Shown here: one piece after another, positions 8,379 to 16,570 of the stretch | How positions within the stretch are numbered: position 1 is the first letter of the stretch | How the letters are laid out: the number at the start of each line of letters is the position of its first letter | Assembly: GCA_965213845.1 (NCBI GenBank) | Contig: CBDCAI010000002.1 | Span: 62,001-126,000, forward strand | Origin: JBBROS01 sp965213845 | GTDB taxonomy: Bacteria; Pseudomonadota; Alphaproteobacteria; Acetobacterales; Acetobacteraceae | DNA: 64,000 nucleotides | Direction of reading: 5' to 3' | Program-made: the position numbers and the translations under genes | The notes under the pieces: model-generated | What the model saw: the letters and a program-made list of their open reading frames with translations, nothing else | Databases searched by the model: none | Told to the model about the DNA's origin: nothing

Positions 8379-8812
8379 ACGACACCGCCTGAACAGGATG
8401 GTCGGCCGGACCAACCTTGTCCGACGGGAGCGGTAAGGTTCGTTTCGATATTCGAAGCCCGAAGGCGCGGTGCCGCACGCCCGAACGGTCGGCTGGCGTG
8501 TGTTTCCGAGCCTGCCGACACCTGCGGTCCGCAGCCGCGGAGCGCCGATGACGCGTCGATTGACCGTTGCGAGTTAGTTATGAAATGCCTCTGGTGGGAG
8601 ACATCATGCCCTGTACTTCCGGCGCTCGTCGACCCGATCGGCACCAACGTCAGCCTGGGCAACACCCGACCAGGTCTCCGCCGGCGTCACCCCCGACCAA
8701 CTCACCGTTGCCAACTTCGTCCCTTCGCTAAAGCTCCGGCGCGCCGCTTGCCGGCGTGGACCCCCACGCCCCTGCGGTCGAACCACGCCTCAGCCGCCCA
8801 CCCTCACCCACC
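8379..8812. other. Gene-poor stretch between convergent operons
   Basis: About 430 bp between the convergent ABC ATPase gene and the M48 protease gene. Several short open frames exist on both strands, but none has a credible start, ribosome-binding site or family resemblance. Composition is slightly less biased than the flanking genes. No convincing terminator hairpin with a T-tract was found. It may be decayed sequence. Confidence 0.5.
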
Positions 8813-10063
8813 TTACGAGAAGGCAGCGGCCTCGCGCAGACGCTGCACGCGCAGCGGCACGGGCGGGTGGCTGAAGTTGACCAGCGCATAGAGCGGGTCG
8901 GGCGTCAGCGTGCTGGCATTGTCGCGCGACAGACGGATCAGGGCGGACATCATGGGGTCGGCACCCACCATGCGGCGGGCGAAGTCGTCGGCCTGGTATT
9001 CGTGCCGGCGGCTGATCCAGTTGCCGGCCACGCCGAACACCGGGCCCGCGACCTGCACCACGAGCACGCCGACCACCAGCGCCAGGGCGGGGTCCTGGTG
9101 CACCAGGCCGAAGCTGGGCAGCAGCCAGGGCTGGCGGCACAAGAAGCCGATGGCGAAGAAGGCCAGGAACATCAGAACCGCGGTCTGCAGCAGCCCCGTC
9201 AGCACGTGGCGCAGCTTGAAGTGGCCCAGCTCGTGCGCCAGCACCGCCTCCAGCTCCGCCTCGGTGTTCCCGGCGATCAGCGTGTCGAACAGCACGATGC
9301 GCTTGCTGCGGCCGAGCCCGGTGAAATAGGCGTTGCCGTGCCCCGACCGGCGCGAGGCGTCCATCACGAACAGCCCGGCCGCCTGGAAGCCGCAGCGTGC
9401 GAGCAGGCCCTCGATCCGGGTGCGGAGCGTGCCGTCGAGCGGGGTGAACCTGTTGAACAGCGGCGCGATCCAGCGTGGGAAGGCGTCCATCATGGCCAGC
9501 ATCAGCGCCATCAGCCCGAGCCAGGCCCAGACCCACCAAAGGCCGGGACGCCCCATGAGCCACAGCAGGCCGAACAGCAGCGGCACGCCGAGCGCCAGCG
9601 AGAGGGCGGCACCCTTCAGCCGATCCAGCACGAAGCCCAGCGGCCGCGTGCGGTTGAAGCCGAACCGCTGCTCGATCCCGAAGGTGCGGTAGACCGTGAA
9701 GGGCAGGCCGAGCAGCGACGAGACGGCGCCGGCCGCGATCAGGAACGCGACGCTGCGCCCGAGCCCCGGTGGGACGACCCGCTCGACGGCGCTGAACAGC
9801 GCGTCGTAGCCGAACAGCGCCCAGGCGAAGCTGACCACCAGGCCGAACCCGGCCGAGACGGCCCCCAGGCGCAGGCGGGCCCGCTCGTAGTCCGCCGCGC
9901 GCTGGTGATCGGCCAGGGTCACGCTGTCGGTGAAGCCGGGGGGTACGGTTCCGCGATGGCGGGCGACATGGGCGGCCTGCCGGGCCAGCAGCCAAAGCTC
10001 GAACGCCGTGGTGGCGCAGGCGGCGGCCAGGACGAGCAGCAACAGAAGCGGCGGGTGGGCCAT
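8813..10063 (-). CDS. M48 family zinc metalloprotease (Ste24/CAAX prenyl protease-like)
   Basis: 416-residue membrane metalloprotease. It has a signal-anchor-like first helix, several further membrane segments and the zinc motif HELGH (His277, Glu278, His281). The third ligand is probably the Glu in RRHEYQADDFA. The N-terminal region (FGIEQRFGFN) and overall length match the Ste24/CAAX-protease branch rather than the shorter HtpX. Bacterial members cleave or degrade membrane or envelope proteins; they do not process prenylated proteins as in eukaryotes. It sits 7 bp downstream of a transglutaminase-like gene on the same strand. Confidence 0.9.
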   Translation of the reverse strand: MAHPPLLLLLVLAAACATTAFELWLLARQAAHVARHRGTVPPGFTDSVTLADHQRAADYERARLRLGAVSAGFGLVVSFAWALFGYDALFSAVERVVPPGLGRSVAFLIAAGAVSSLLGLPFTVYRTFGIEQRFGFNRTRPLGFVLDRLKGAALSLALGVPLLFGLLWLMGRPGLWWVWAWLGLMALMLAMMDAFPRWIAPLFNRFTPLDGTLRTRIEGLLARCGFQAAGLFVMDASRRSGHGNAYFTGLGRSKRIVLFDTLIAGNTEAELEAVLAHELGHFKLRHVLTGLLQTAVLMFLAFFAIGFLCRQPWLLPSFGLVHQDPALALVVGVLVVQVAGPVFGVAGNWISRRHEYQADDFARRMVGADPMMSALIRLSRDNASTLTPDPLYALVNFSHPPVPLRVQRLREAAAFS

Positions 10064-10070
10064 GGCCGGC

Positions 10071-10904
10071 TCAGGCTGCGGGCGCGGGCGGGTCCGTCAC
10101 CTCGTCGGTGATGACGGTGAAGCCGGCCAGGATCGCGGTACCGAAGCTGGTGGAGATGGCGCAGTCGGTCGCGTCCCGGCCCCGGGCGATCAGCACGCGG
10201 CCGATGCGGGGGAAGTTGTGGCGCGCGTCGAAGGTGTGCCACTGGCCGCCGAGATAGGCCTCGAACCAGGCGCTGAAGTCGCCGGGCGGGTAGGGCGGCG
10301 GCATGCCGACATCGCCCAGGTAGCCGGTGCAGTAGCGGGCGGGAATGTTCATGCAGCGGGTGAAGGCGACGGCCAGGTGGGCGTAGTCGCGACAGACGCC
10401 GACGCCTTCCTGGTAGGCTTCCCAGGCGCCGCGGGTGGAGCGGGCCTGCTGGTAGTCGAACTTGATGTGCTTGTGCACGAAGTCGCAGATGGCCTGCACC
10501 TTCGCCCAGCCGGGGGCGGCGTCGCCGAATAGCGACCAGGCGGTGTCGCCCAGCTTGTCCGTCTCGCAGTAGCGGCTGCCCAGCAGGAAGACGAGCATCT
10601 CGTCCGGCAGGTCCTCGACCGCGTGCTCCTGCGCGTCGGGCACCACGGGGTCGGGCAGTCCGCTGTCCTGCACGTCGAACGTGGTGGAGACGGTCATGCG
10701 GCCGGGGGGCGCCACGATGCGGGTGCAGGTGTTGTCGAAGCGGTCGACATAGGTGCTGACGTCGACCGGCGGGTCGAAGTGGATGGTCCCGGGGGTCAGA
10801 AGGTCCGCGACCCGGCTGGGATGGACGGCGATCTGCAGCAGCATGGGGGTGGTGTTGGGGCAGTCGAAGGCGATTTCGTAGCCCGCGCGGAGTCGCAAGG
10901 TCAT
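10071..10904 (-). CDS. Transglutaminase-like family protein
   Basis: 277-residue bacterial transglutaminase-like (TGc) cysteine-hydrolase fold. Catalytic Cys171 lies in GVCRDYAH, followed by His in QWHTFDARHN and its adjacent Asp. A beta-rich N-terminal domain occupies about residues 1-100. Such proteins are usually amidases, peptidases or ligases of unknown substrate rather than crosslinkers. Its ATG overlaps the stop of the paralogue upstream (ATGA at 10901-10904). It is therefore coupled to a second TGc protein, a pairing common in proteobacteria. No signal peptide is evident, so cytosolic location is likely. Confidence 0.88.
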   Translation of the reverse strand: MTLRLRAGYEIAFDCPNTTPMLLQIAVHPSRVADLLTPGTIHFDPPVDVSTYVDRFDNTCTRIVAPPGRMTVSTTFDVQDSGLPDPVVPDAQEHAVEDLPDEMLVFLLGSRYCETDKLGDTAWSLFGDAAPGWAKVQAICDFVHKHIKFDYQQARSTRGAWEAYQEGVGVCRDYAHLAVAFTRCMNIPARYCTGYLGDVGMPPPYPPGDFSAWFEAYLGGQWHTFDARHNFPRIGRVLIARGRDATDCAISTSFGTAILAGFTVITDEVTDPPAPAA

Positions 10905-11854
10905 CGGGTCCTCTGGCCGCCGGCAGCCCGGCGTTCTGGTGGGGGGGCGCCATGAGCAGGCGCGGCGGAAGCGGTGACGGAAACCTCGACGGTGAGGCCC
11001 AGGGTGTCGGATTGGAACCCGGTGTAGCTGCCCCAGAGCGGGACGGCCTGTGCCGGGTCGCGGGCGATGCCGACGCGGATGAGGTCGTGGCTGCCGGCGA
11101 TGCCGTTGGTGGGGTCGAACTCCATCCAGCCGGCGCCCGGGACATAGACCTGGACCCAGGCGTGGGTGGAGCCGCCGCCGACGTTGCCGTCGGAGCCGGG
11201 CGACCCGGGCGGGCCGCCCGACGCGGAGCGGACATAGAGGTAGCCGGTGACGAACCGGGCGGCAAAGCCCAGCGCCCGCAGCGCCTCCATCATCAGCAGC
11301 GCGAAGTCCCGGCAGCTGCCGGAGCGGCGGCGCAGCGTGTCGAGCGGGGGCTGGATGCCCATCTCCTCCCGCCGGACATAGGTGAAGTCGCGCCGGATGG
11401 CCTTGGTCATGCTGGCGAGAAGGTCCGCGGTCTTCACGCGGTGCGCCACGAAGCCAAGCGCCCAGCCCTTCAACTCGTTGTTGCGGTCCTGATACTGCCG
11501 TTCGATCGAGCGCAGCAGGTCCGGCAGGTCTTCCTGGTCGTAGCTGAACGGGTAGTATTCGGCGTGGTCCGCGATGGCGAAGTCGAGCATGTGCATGGGC
11601 TCGTGCTCGAGCTCGATCAGGCTTTCGAACCGCAGGCAGTCGGCGCGGGTGTCGAAGCGGGCGCAGGCGACGCAGTTGCCGAAGACGTCGTGCGACCAGT
11701 TGAGCGCGGCAGGCTCAGGCGAGATGGTCAGCGAGGCCTGCAGCAGCCGCTGGTCATAGCTGTCGCGCGGGCGGAACATCACGCGATGCTCGCCGAAGGC
11801 GACTTTCTTCTTGTAGCGGTAGGTGGTGATATGGCGAACGGTGAGAAACGGCAT
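10901..11854 (-). CDS. Transglutaminase family protein
   Basis: 317-residue TGc protein with an N-terminal transglutaminase-associated beta domain (MPFLTVRHITTYRYKKKV). The catalytic core has Cys181 in SGSCRDFALLM, His in STHAWVQVYVPG and Asp in EFDPTNG. The ATG at 11852-11854 is chosen because family members begin at this point; the frame remains open upstream but encodes nothing recognisable. The disordered C-terminal tail is rich in Ala, Pro and Arg. It is the first gene of the TGc-TGc-M48 run, and the region between it and the divergent gene at 11931 would hold both promoters. Substrate unknown. Confidence 0.88.
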   Translation of the reverse strand: MPFLTVRHITTYRYKKKVAFGEHRVMFRPRDSYDQRLLQASLTISPEPAALNWSHDVFGNCVACARFDTRADCLRFESLIELEHEPMHMLDFAIADHAEYYPFSYDQEDLPDLLRSIERQYQDRNNELKGWALGFVAHRVKTADLLASMTKAIRRDFTYVRREEMGIQPPLDTLRRRSGSCRDFALLMMEALRALGFAARFVTGYLYVRSASGGPPGSPGSDGNVGGGSTHAWVQVYVPGAGWMEFDPTNGIAGSHDLIRVGIARDPAQAVPLWGSYTGFQSDTLGLTVEVSVTASAAPAHGAPPPERRAAGGQRTR

Positions 11855-11930
11855 GGCATTCAGATTACAATGACGGCGTTCTACGGGGCTAATGGTTTGG
11901 AAGCAAACTTGTCGGATATTCGGTTCCGTG

Positions 11931-12764
11931 ATGTCGGCTGAAGCGGCGGAACGGCTGCTGGCCGCCGACGAGCCCTCGCCGGTCCGGATCGACAAGGCGG
12001 ACGGGGCGTCCCCGTTCCTGCTGCTGTCCGATCACGCGGGGCGTCGCGTGCCCCGGCGGCTGGACGGCCTGGGCGTGCCGGCGGCGGCCATGGAGCGCCA
12101 CATCGCGTGGGACATCGGCATCGATGGCGTGGACCGGCTGCTGTCCGCGGCGCTCGATGCGGTGACGATCAGCCAGATCTATTCCCGGCTGGTGATCGAC
12201 TGCAACCGCACGCCGGGGCACCCGACCTCCATCCCGCCCGTCAGCGACGGCACGACCGTGCCGGGCAATGCGGGGCTGGATGCAGCGGCGGCGGGCCAGC
12301 GGATGCGGGAGATCTTCGAGCCCTACCATGCCGCGATCGCGGCCGAGATCGATCGGCGCGAGGCGGCGTCGCATCCCTGCGTCATCGTGGCGATGCACAG
12401 CTTCACCCCGGTGTTCGGCGGCGTGGCCCGGCCCTGGCAGGCCGGCATCCTGTTCGACCGCGATCCGGCCTTCGCCCTAGCCGTGGGCGACCGCCTGCGG
12501 GCGGCCGGGCTGCGGGTGGGGGACAACGAGCCCTACCAGCTAAGCGACGCCAGCGACTACACCGTCCCCGTGCATGCCGAGCGTCGCGGGCTGCCCTATG
12601 TGGAGCTGGAGATCCGGCAGGACCTGATCGCCGACGCGGCGGGGCAGCGGCATTGGGCCGGGCTGCTGGCCAAGGCGCTGCCCGAGGCTTGGGACCAGGT
12701 CCGGGGCGCCGGATCGGGGGTGGGCCACTGCGGTGCTGCAGACGGTGGGTTGCGGCCCGGGTGA
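11931..12764 (+). CDS. N-formylglutamate amidohydrolase family protein
   Basis: 277-residue protein of the HutG/N-formylglutamate amidohydrolase family, metal-dependent deformylases that release glutamate at the end of one histidine degradation route. Typical motifs are present: SDHAGRRVP, the HIAWDIG block, SRLVIDCNR and VAMHSFTPVF. ATG 11931 (MSAEAAERLL) is preferred over the upstream ATG at 11892, which adds an uncharacteristic head. No other hut genes are nearby, so the true substrate may be another N-formyl amino acid. Its stop overlaps the ATG of the MFS gene, showing coupling with a transporter. Confidence 0.83.
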   Translation: MSAEAAERLLAADEPSPVRIDKADGASPFLLLSDHAGRRVPRRLDGLGVPAAAMERHIAWDIGIDGVDRLLSAALDAVTISQIYSRLVIDCNRTPGHPTSIPPVSDGTTVPGNAGLDAAAAGQRMREIFEPYHAAIAAEIDRREAASHPCVIVAMHSFTPVFGGVARPWQAGILFDRDPAFALAVGDRLRAAGLRVGDNEPYQLSDASDYTVPVHAERRGLPYVELEIRQDLIADAAGQRHWAGLLAKALPEAWDQVRGAGSGVGHCGAADGGLRPG

Positions 12765-13975
12765 TGACGGCCGCACGGCCAAGGCCGGGAGAGAACGATC
12801 TGCCCCCGGCCTCCGCCGCGCTGCTGACGCTGCTGACCATCGGCGTGGCGGTGCTCGTGGCCAACCTGTACTATGCGCAGCCGCTGATCGCCTCGATCGG
12901 GCAGGAGCTGCACATCTCCTCGGGCGTGACGGGGTCGATCGTGAGCGTGGCGCAGGTCGGCTATGGGACGGGGCTGTTCCTGCTGGTGCCGGTGGCGGAC
13001 CTGGTGGAGAACAAGCGGCTGGTGCTGGGCCTGATGGGCTTGACCGTGGCCGGGCTGCTGGCGCTGGCGACGTCGGGCAGTGCCGCGGGGTTTTTCGTCG
13101 CGGCCTATCTGGTCGGGCTGTGCGCCACCGGGGCGCAGGTGCTGCTGCCCTTCGTCGCGCATCTGGTGCCGGAGGCGCGGCGGGGGCGGGTGGTCGGCAA
13201 TGTCATGGCGGGCATCCTGACCGGCATCATGCTGGCCCGGCCGGCCGCCCTGTTCATCGCCGGCAGCTTCGGCTGGCGCGCGGTGTTCTGGACGTCGGCC
13301 GGCATCGTCTCGACCGTGGGCCTGCTGCTGTGGCGCATGATGCCGTCGTACCGCCCGGCCGCGGGCCTGCAATACGGCCGCATCATAACATCCATGCTGG
13401 CGCTGCCGCCGCGTATGCCGGCGCTGTGCTGGCGGTCGGCCTATGCCGCGCTGATGTTCGGCGCGTTCAACATGTTCTGGACGGCCGCGCCCCTGATGCT
13501 GGCCGACCGCTTCGGCCTGAGCCAGCACGCGATCGGCCTGTTCGCGCTGGCGGGCGCTGGCGGCGCGCTGGCGGCCCCGCTGGCCGGTCGCCTGGCGGAC
13601 CGCGACCTCGAGAACAAGACCACGGCCGGCGCCATGGCCGTGCTGGGGCTGTCGTTCCTGGCGACCGGCTGGGCGGTGGGCGCCACCGCGATGGGGGTGC
13701 TGGTGGTGGCGACCGTGCTGCTGGATGCCGCGGTGCAGACCAACCAGGTCGTGAGCCGCCGCACGGTGTTCGGAACGTCACCGTCCATCCGGGGCCGGGT
13801 CAACGCGCTGTACATGACAGCCACCTTCATCGGCGGCTCGCTGGGCTCGCTGCTCGGCACCATCACCTACCACTCGGGCGGCTGGACCGCGACGGCAGGG
13901 ACGGGGTTCGGGATCGGGGTGGTGCTGCTGGTGTTGCTGCGGGTGGAGCTGCGTCCGGCAGGCGCCGGTTGCTGA
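12764..13975 (+). CDS. MFS transporter (YnfM/DHA1-like)
   Basis: 403-residue major facilitator with about 12 helices. The start ATG overlaps the preceding stop by one base. The first helix ends in the NLYYAQPLI signature typical of a widespread subgroup of proteobacterial DHA1-like efflux proteins. A central cytosolic loop (about residues 200-220) separates the two six-helix halves, and a second-half GRLADR motif is visible. Coupling to the N-formylglutamate amidohydrolase-like gene suggests shared regulation, but the substrate is unknown. Confidence 0.87.
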   Translation: MTAARPRPGENDLPPASAALLTLLTIGVAVLVANLYYAQPLIASIGQELHISSGVTGSIVSVAQVGYGTGLFLLVPVADLVENKRLVLGLMGLTVAGLLALATSGSAAGFFVAAYLVGLCATGAQVLLPFVAHLVPEARRGRVVGNVMAGILTGIMLARPAALFIAGSFGWRAVFWTSAGIVSTVGLLLWRMMPSYRPAAGLQYGRIITSMLALPPRMPALCWRSAYAALMFGAFNMFWTAAPLMLADRFGLSQHAIGLFALAGAGGALAAPLAGRLADRDLENKTTAGAMAVLGLSFLATGWAVGATAMGVLVVATVLLDAAVQTNQVVSRRTVFGTSPSIRGRVNALYMTATFIGGSLGSLLGTITYHSGGWTATAGTGFGIGVVLLVLLRVELRPAGAGC

Positions 13976-14150
13976 CGGATGGGCGCCTACGCCGACAAGA
14001 CTCGGTCAGCGGCGCCGGACTGCAGCAACTTCCATGTGCTTTTCCGGGGCGGCATCATGCCCCCGACACCTGGCACCGGGTCTTCACGCAACAAGGTCAG
14101 CGAACATCGGGACCGCCTGCGGGCTCTCGGCCGTCAGGTCAGTGCAGTCG

Positions 14151-14240
14151 TGGCGGAGAGAGTGGGATTCGAACCCACGGTACGCTTTCACGCACACACG
14201 CTTTCCAAGCGTGCGCCTTAAACCACTCGGCCATCTCTCC
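14151..14240 (-). tRNA. tRNA-Ser(GGA)
   Basis: 90-nt class II tRNA read on the minus strand. The acceptor GGAGAGA pairs with TCTCTCC, followed by a G discriminator and an encoded CCA (plus-strand TGG at 14151-14153). The D-arm, the anticodon stem-loop with GGA (plus-strand TCC at 14204-14206), the long variable arm of serine tRNAs and the T-loop GTTCGAATCC are all clear. Confidence 0.98.
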
Positions 14241-14287
14241 TGCGGCGGCGCGGTATAGCATTCGGTTTGGGGCGCGTCACCCGGTGT

Positions 14288-14683
14288 TCAGCTCGTGACG
14301 CGTTCGCGGGTGCAGGCGTGCCAGACGAGGGTGGGGTTGATGGTTTGGCGGCCCCAGGCACCTTCGAAGCAGTGGCGATCGGGGTTGAACTCGAGGCGGG
14401 CGAGGCCGGTGCCGTACAGGTCCGTCCATTGGAACAGGCCGACCTGGCAGTCGTCGTCGCCAAGGGGGGCGAGGGTGCCTGGCACATCGCGGCCGGGTTC
14501 GTGCAGAATGTAGCGGCCTTGCAGCCGTCCGTCGGGGGCTAGCTCGATCCAGGTGTCGATCGACTTCTCGCCTTCGCTCCAGACGGTGCCGGGGTAGGTG
14601 CCGACCACCTGCGGGTGCCATGCGGCGCAGGAGGCGACCAGGAGGGCGGCGTGGGCCAGGCTGGTCAGCAGGCCGGGCAGCAT
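14288..14683 (-). CDS. Small hypothetical lipoprotein
   Basis: 131-residue protein not recognised beyond general features. The hydrophobic N-terminus ends in LVASC, a good lipobox, so lipidation at about Cys19 is likely, although the head lacks the usual basic residues. The mature part contains paired Cys and Trp-rich beta-like segments (VWSEGEKSIDTWIELAPDG), suggesting a small periplasmic or outer-membrane beta domain. It starts 6 bp after the lepA stop and is probably cotranscribed with it. Function unknown. Confidence 0.65.
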   Translation of the reverse strand: MLPGLLTSLAHAALLVASCAAWHPQVVGTYPGTVWSEGEKSIDTWIELAPDGRLQGRYILHEPGRDVPGTLAPLGDDDCQVGLFQWTDLYGTGLARLEFNPDRHCFEGAWGRQTINPTLVWHACTRERVTS

Positions 14684-14689
14684 GGGCGG

Positions 14690-16495
14690 TCAGGCGTCCA
14701 TCTTCAGGGCGGCCAGGAAGGCGCTCTGCGGGATCTCCACCTTGCCGAACTGGCGCATCCGCTTCTTGCCTTCCTTCTGCTTGTCCAGCAGCTTGCGCTT
14801 GCGGCTGATGTCGCCGCCGTAGCACTTGGCCGTCACGTCCTTGCTGAGCGCGCTGATCGTCTCCCGCGCGATGACCCGGCCGCCGATCGCCGCCTGGATA
14901 GCGATCTTGAACAGCTGCTTCGGGATCAGCTCCTTCAGCTTGGCGCAGATGCTCCGCCCGCGGTTCTCGGAAACGCTGCGATGGGCGATGAAGCTCAAGG
15001 CGTCCACCGGGTCCTGGTTGACCAGGATGCTGATGCGGACCAGGTCGCCTTCCTCGTAGTTGTCCATGGCGTAATCGAAGCTGGCATAGCCACGGCTGAC
15101 GCTTTTCAGCCGGTCGTAGAAGTCGAACACCACCTCGTTCAACGGCAGGCGATAGACGGCCATGGCGCGGTTGCCGACATAGGTCAGGTCCACCTGCTGC
15201 CCCCGCCGCTCGCTGCACAGCGTCAGGATGCTGCCCAGGTACTCGTCGGGCACCATGATGGTCGCCTTGATCCAGGGCTCCTCGATGTGGTCGATGTGGC
15301 TGGGGTCCGGCATGTCGGCCGGGTTGTGCAGCTCCGTCACCACGCCCCGGGTGGACTTCACGCGATACACGACGGAGGGCGCGGTCGCGATCAGGTCCAG
15401 GTTGAACTCGCGGGTCAGACGCTCCTGGATGATCTCGAGGTGCAGCAGGCCCAGGAAGCCGCAGCGGTAGCCGAAGCCGAGGGCGGCCGAGCTCTCCGCC
15501 TCGAAATGGAAGCTGGCATCGTTCAGGCGCAGCTTGCCCAGGCTGTCGCGCAGGTGCTCGAAGTCGTCGGCATCCACCGGGAACAGGCCGCACCACACGA
15601 CGGGGATGCTGGGCTTGAAGCCCGGCAGCGCGCTGTTGGCGGGCACCCGGTCGTCGGTGATGGTGTCGCCCACGTTGCAGTCCGCGACCGTCTTGATGGC
15701 GGCGGTGATGAAGCCCATCTCGCCCGGCCCGAGATCGGCCGTCGGGATCATCTTGGGGGTGAACACGCCCACCTGCTCGATGGTGTGGGCGGCGCCGTTC
15801 GACATCATGCGGATCTTCTGGCCCTTCTTCAGCCGCCCGTCCTTGACCCGCACCAGGATGACCACGCCGAGATACTGGTCGTACCAGCTGTCCACCAGCA
15901 GCGCCTTCAAGGGCGCCGACGCGTCGCCGGTGGGCGGTGGCAGCCGAGTCACCAGCGCCTCCAGCACGCCCTCGATATTGATGCCGGTCTTCGCTGAGAT
16001 CATGACCGCGTCGTCGGCGGGCAGGCCGATCACGTCCTCGATCTGCTGCTTCACCCGGTCGGGCTCGGCCGCCGGCAGGTCGATCTTGTTCAGCACGGGC
16101 ACGATCTCGTGGTGCGCGTCGATCGCCTGGTACACGTTGGCCAGCGTCTGCGCCTCCACCCCCTGGCTCGCGTCCACCACCAGCAGGCTGCCCTCGCAGG
16201 CCGCCAGGCTGCGACTGACCTCGTAGGCGAAGTCCACGTGGCCAGGCGTGTCCATCAGGTTCAGCTCGTAGGTGAGGCCGTCCTTGGCCTTGTAGGCCAG
16301 GCGGACGGTCTGCGCCTTGATCGTGATGCCGCGCTCCTTCTCCAGGTCCATGTTGTCCAGCACCTGGCTGGTCATCTCCCGGTCGGTCAGCCCGCCACAG
16401 GCCTGGATCAGCCGGTCCGCCAACGTGGACTTGCCGTGGTCGATATGGGCGATGATGGAGAAGTTGCGGATCAGCGCGAGGGGCGTGTCGGTCAT
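14690..16495 (-). CDS. lepA: Elongation factor 4 (LepA)
   Basis: 601-residue translational GTPase that acts on the ribosome, affecting back-translocation and initiation fidelity. The G1 motif AHIDHGKSTL, G3 DTPGHVDF and G4 NKID are present, followed by domain II, domain III/V and the LepA-specific C-terminal domain ending PQSAFLAALKMD. The length is standard. The ATG gives the usual start MTDTPLALIRNFSIIAHIDH. It is followed by a small lipoprotein gene and preceded by a gamma-glutamyltransferase gene on the same strand. Confidence 0.97.
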   Translation of the reverse strand: MTDTPLALIRNFSIIAHIDHGKSTLADRLIQACGGLTDREMTSQVLDNMDLEKERGITIKAQTVRLAYKAKDGLTYELNLMDTPGHVDFAYEVSRSLAACEGSLLVVDASQGVEAQTLANVYQAIDAHHEIVPVLNKIDLPAAEPDRVKQQIEDVIGLPADDAVMISAKTGINIEGVLEALVTRLPPPTGDASAPLKALLVDSWYDQYLGVVILVRVKDGRLKKGQKIRMMSNGAAHTIEQVGVFTPKMIPTADLGPGEMGFITAAIKTVADCNVGDTITDDRVPANSALPGFKPSIPVVWCGLFPVDADDFEHLRDSLGKLRLNDASFHFEAESSAALGFGYRCGFLGLLHLEIIQERLTREFNLDLIATAPSVVYRVKSTRGVVTELHNPADMPDPSHIDHIEEPWIKATIMVPDEYLGSILTLCSERRGQQVDLTYVGNRAMAVYRLPLNEVVFDFYDRLKSVSRGYASFDYAMDNYEEGDLVRISILVNQDPVDALSFIAHRSVSENRGRSICAKLKELIPKQLFKIAIQAAIGGRVIARETISALSKDVTAKCYGGDISRKRKLLDKQKEGKKRMRQFGKVEIPQSAFLAALKMDA

Positions 16496-16570
16496 GAAGC
16501 GACATGTAGGCGGTTTCGGGGGGAAAGTCAGGCTTGGTGTGGGCGGGGGTGCCGGCCCCGGCCGGCCCGG

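Noticed and set aside
8580..8891. Plus-strand 103-residue frame
   Set aside because: No ribosome-binding site, Pro/Arg-rich composition and overlap with the M48 gene end argue against a gene.
14034..14258. Short frame spanning the tRNA region with WDSNPRYAFTHTRF
   Set aside because: This peptide is the known spurious translation of tRNA-Ser; the sequence folds into a complete tRNA.
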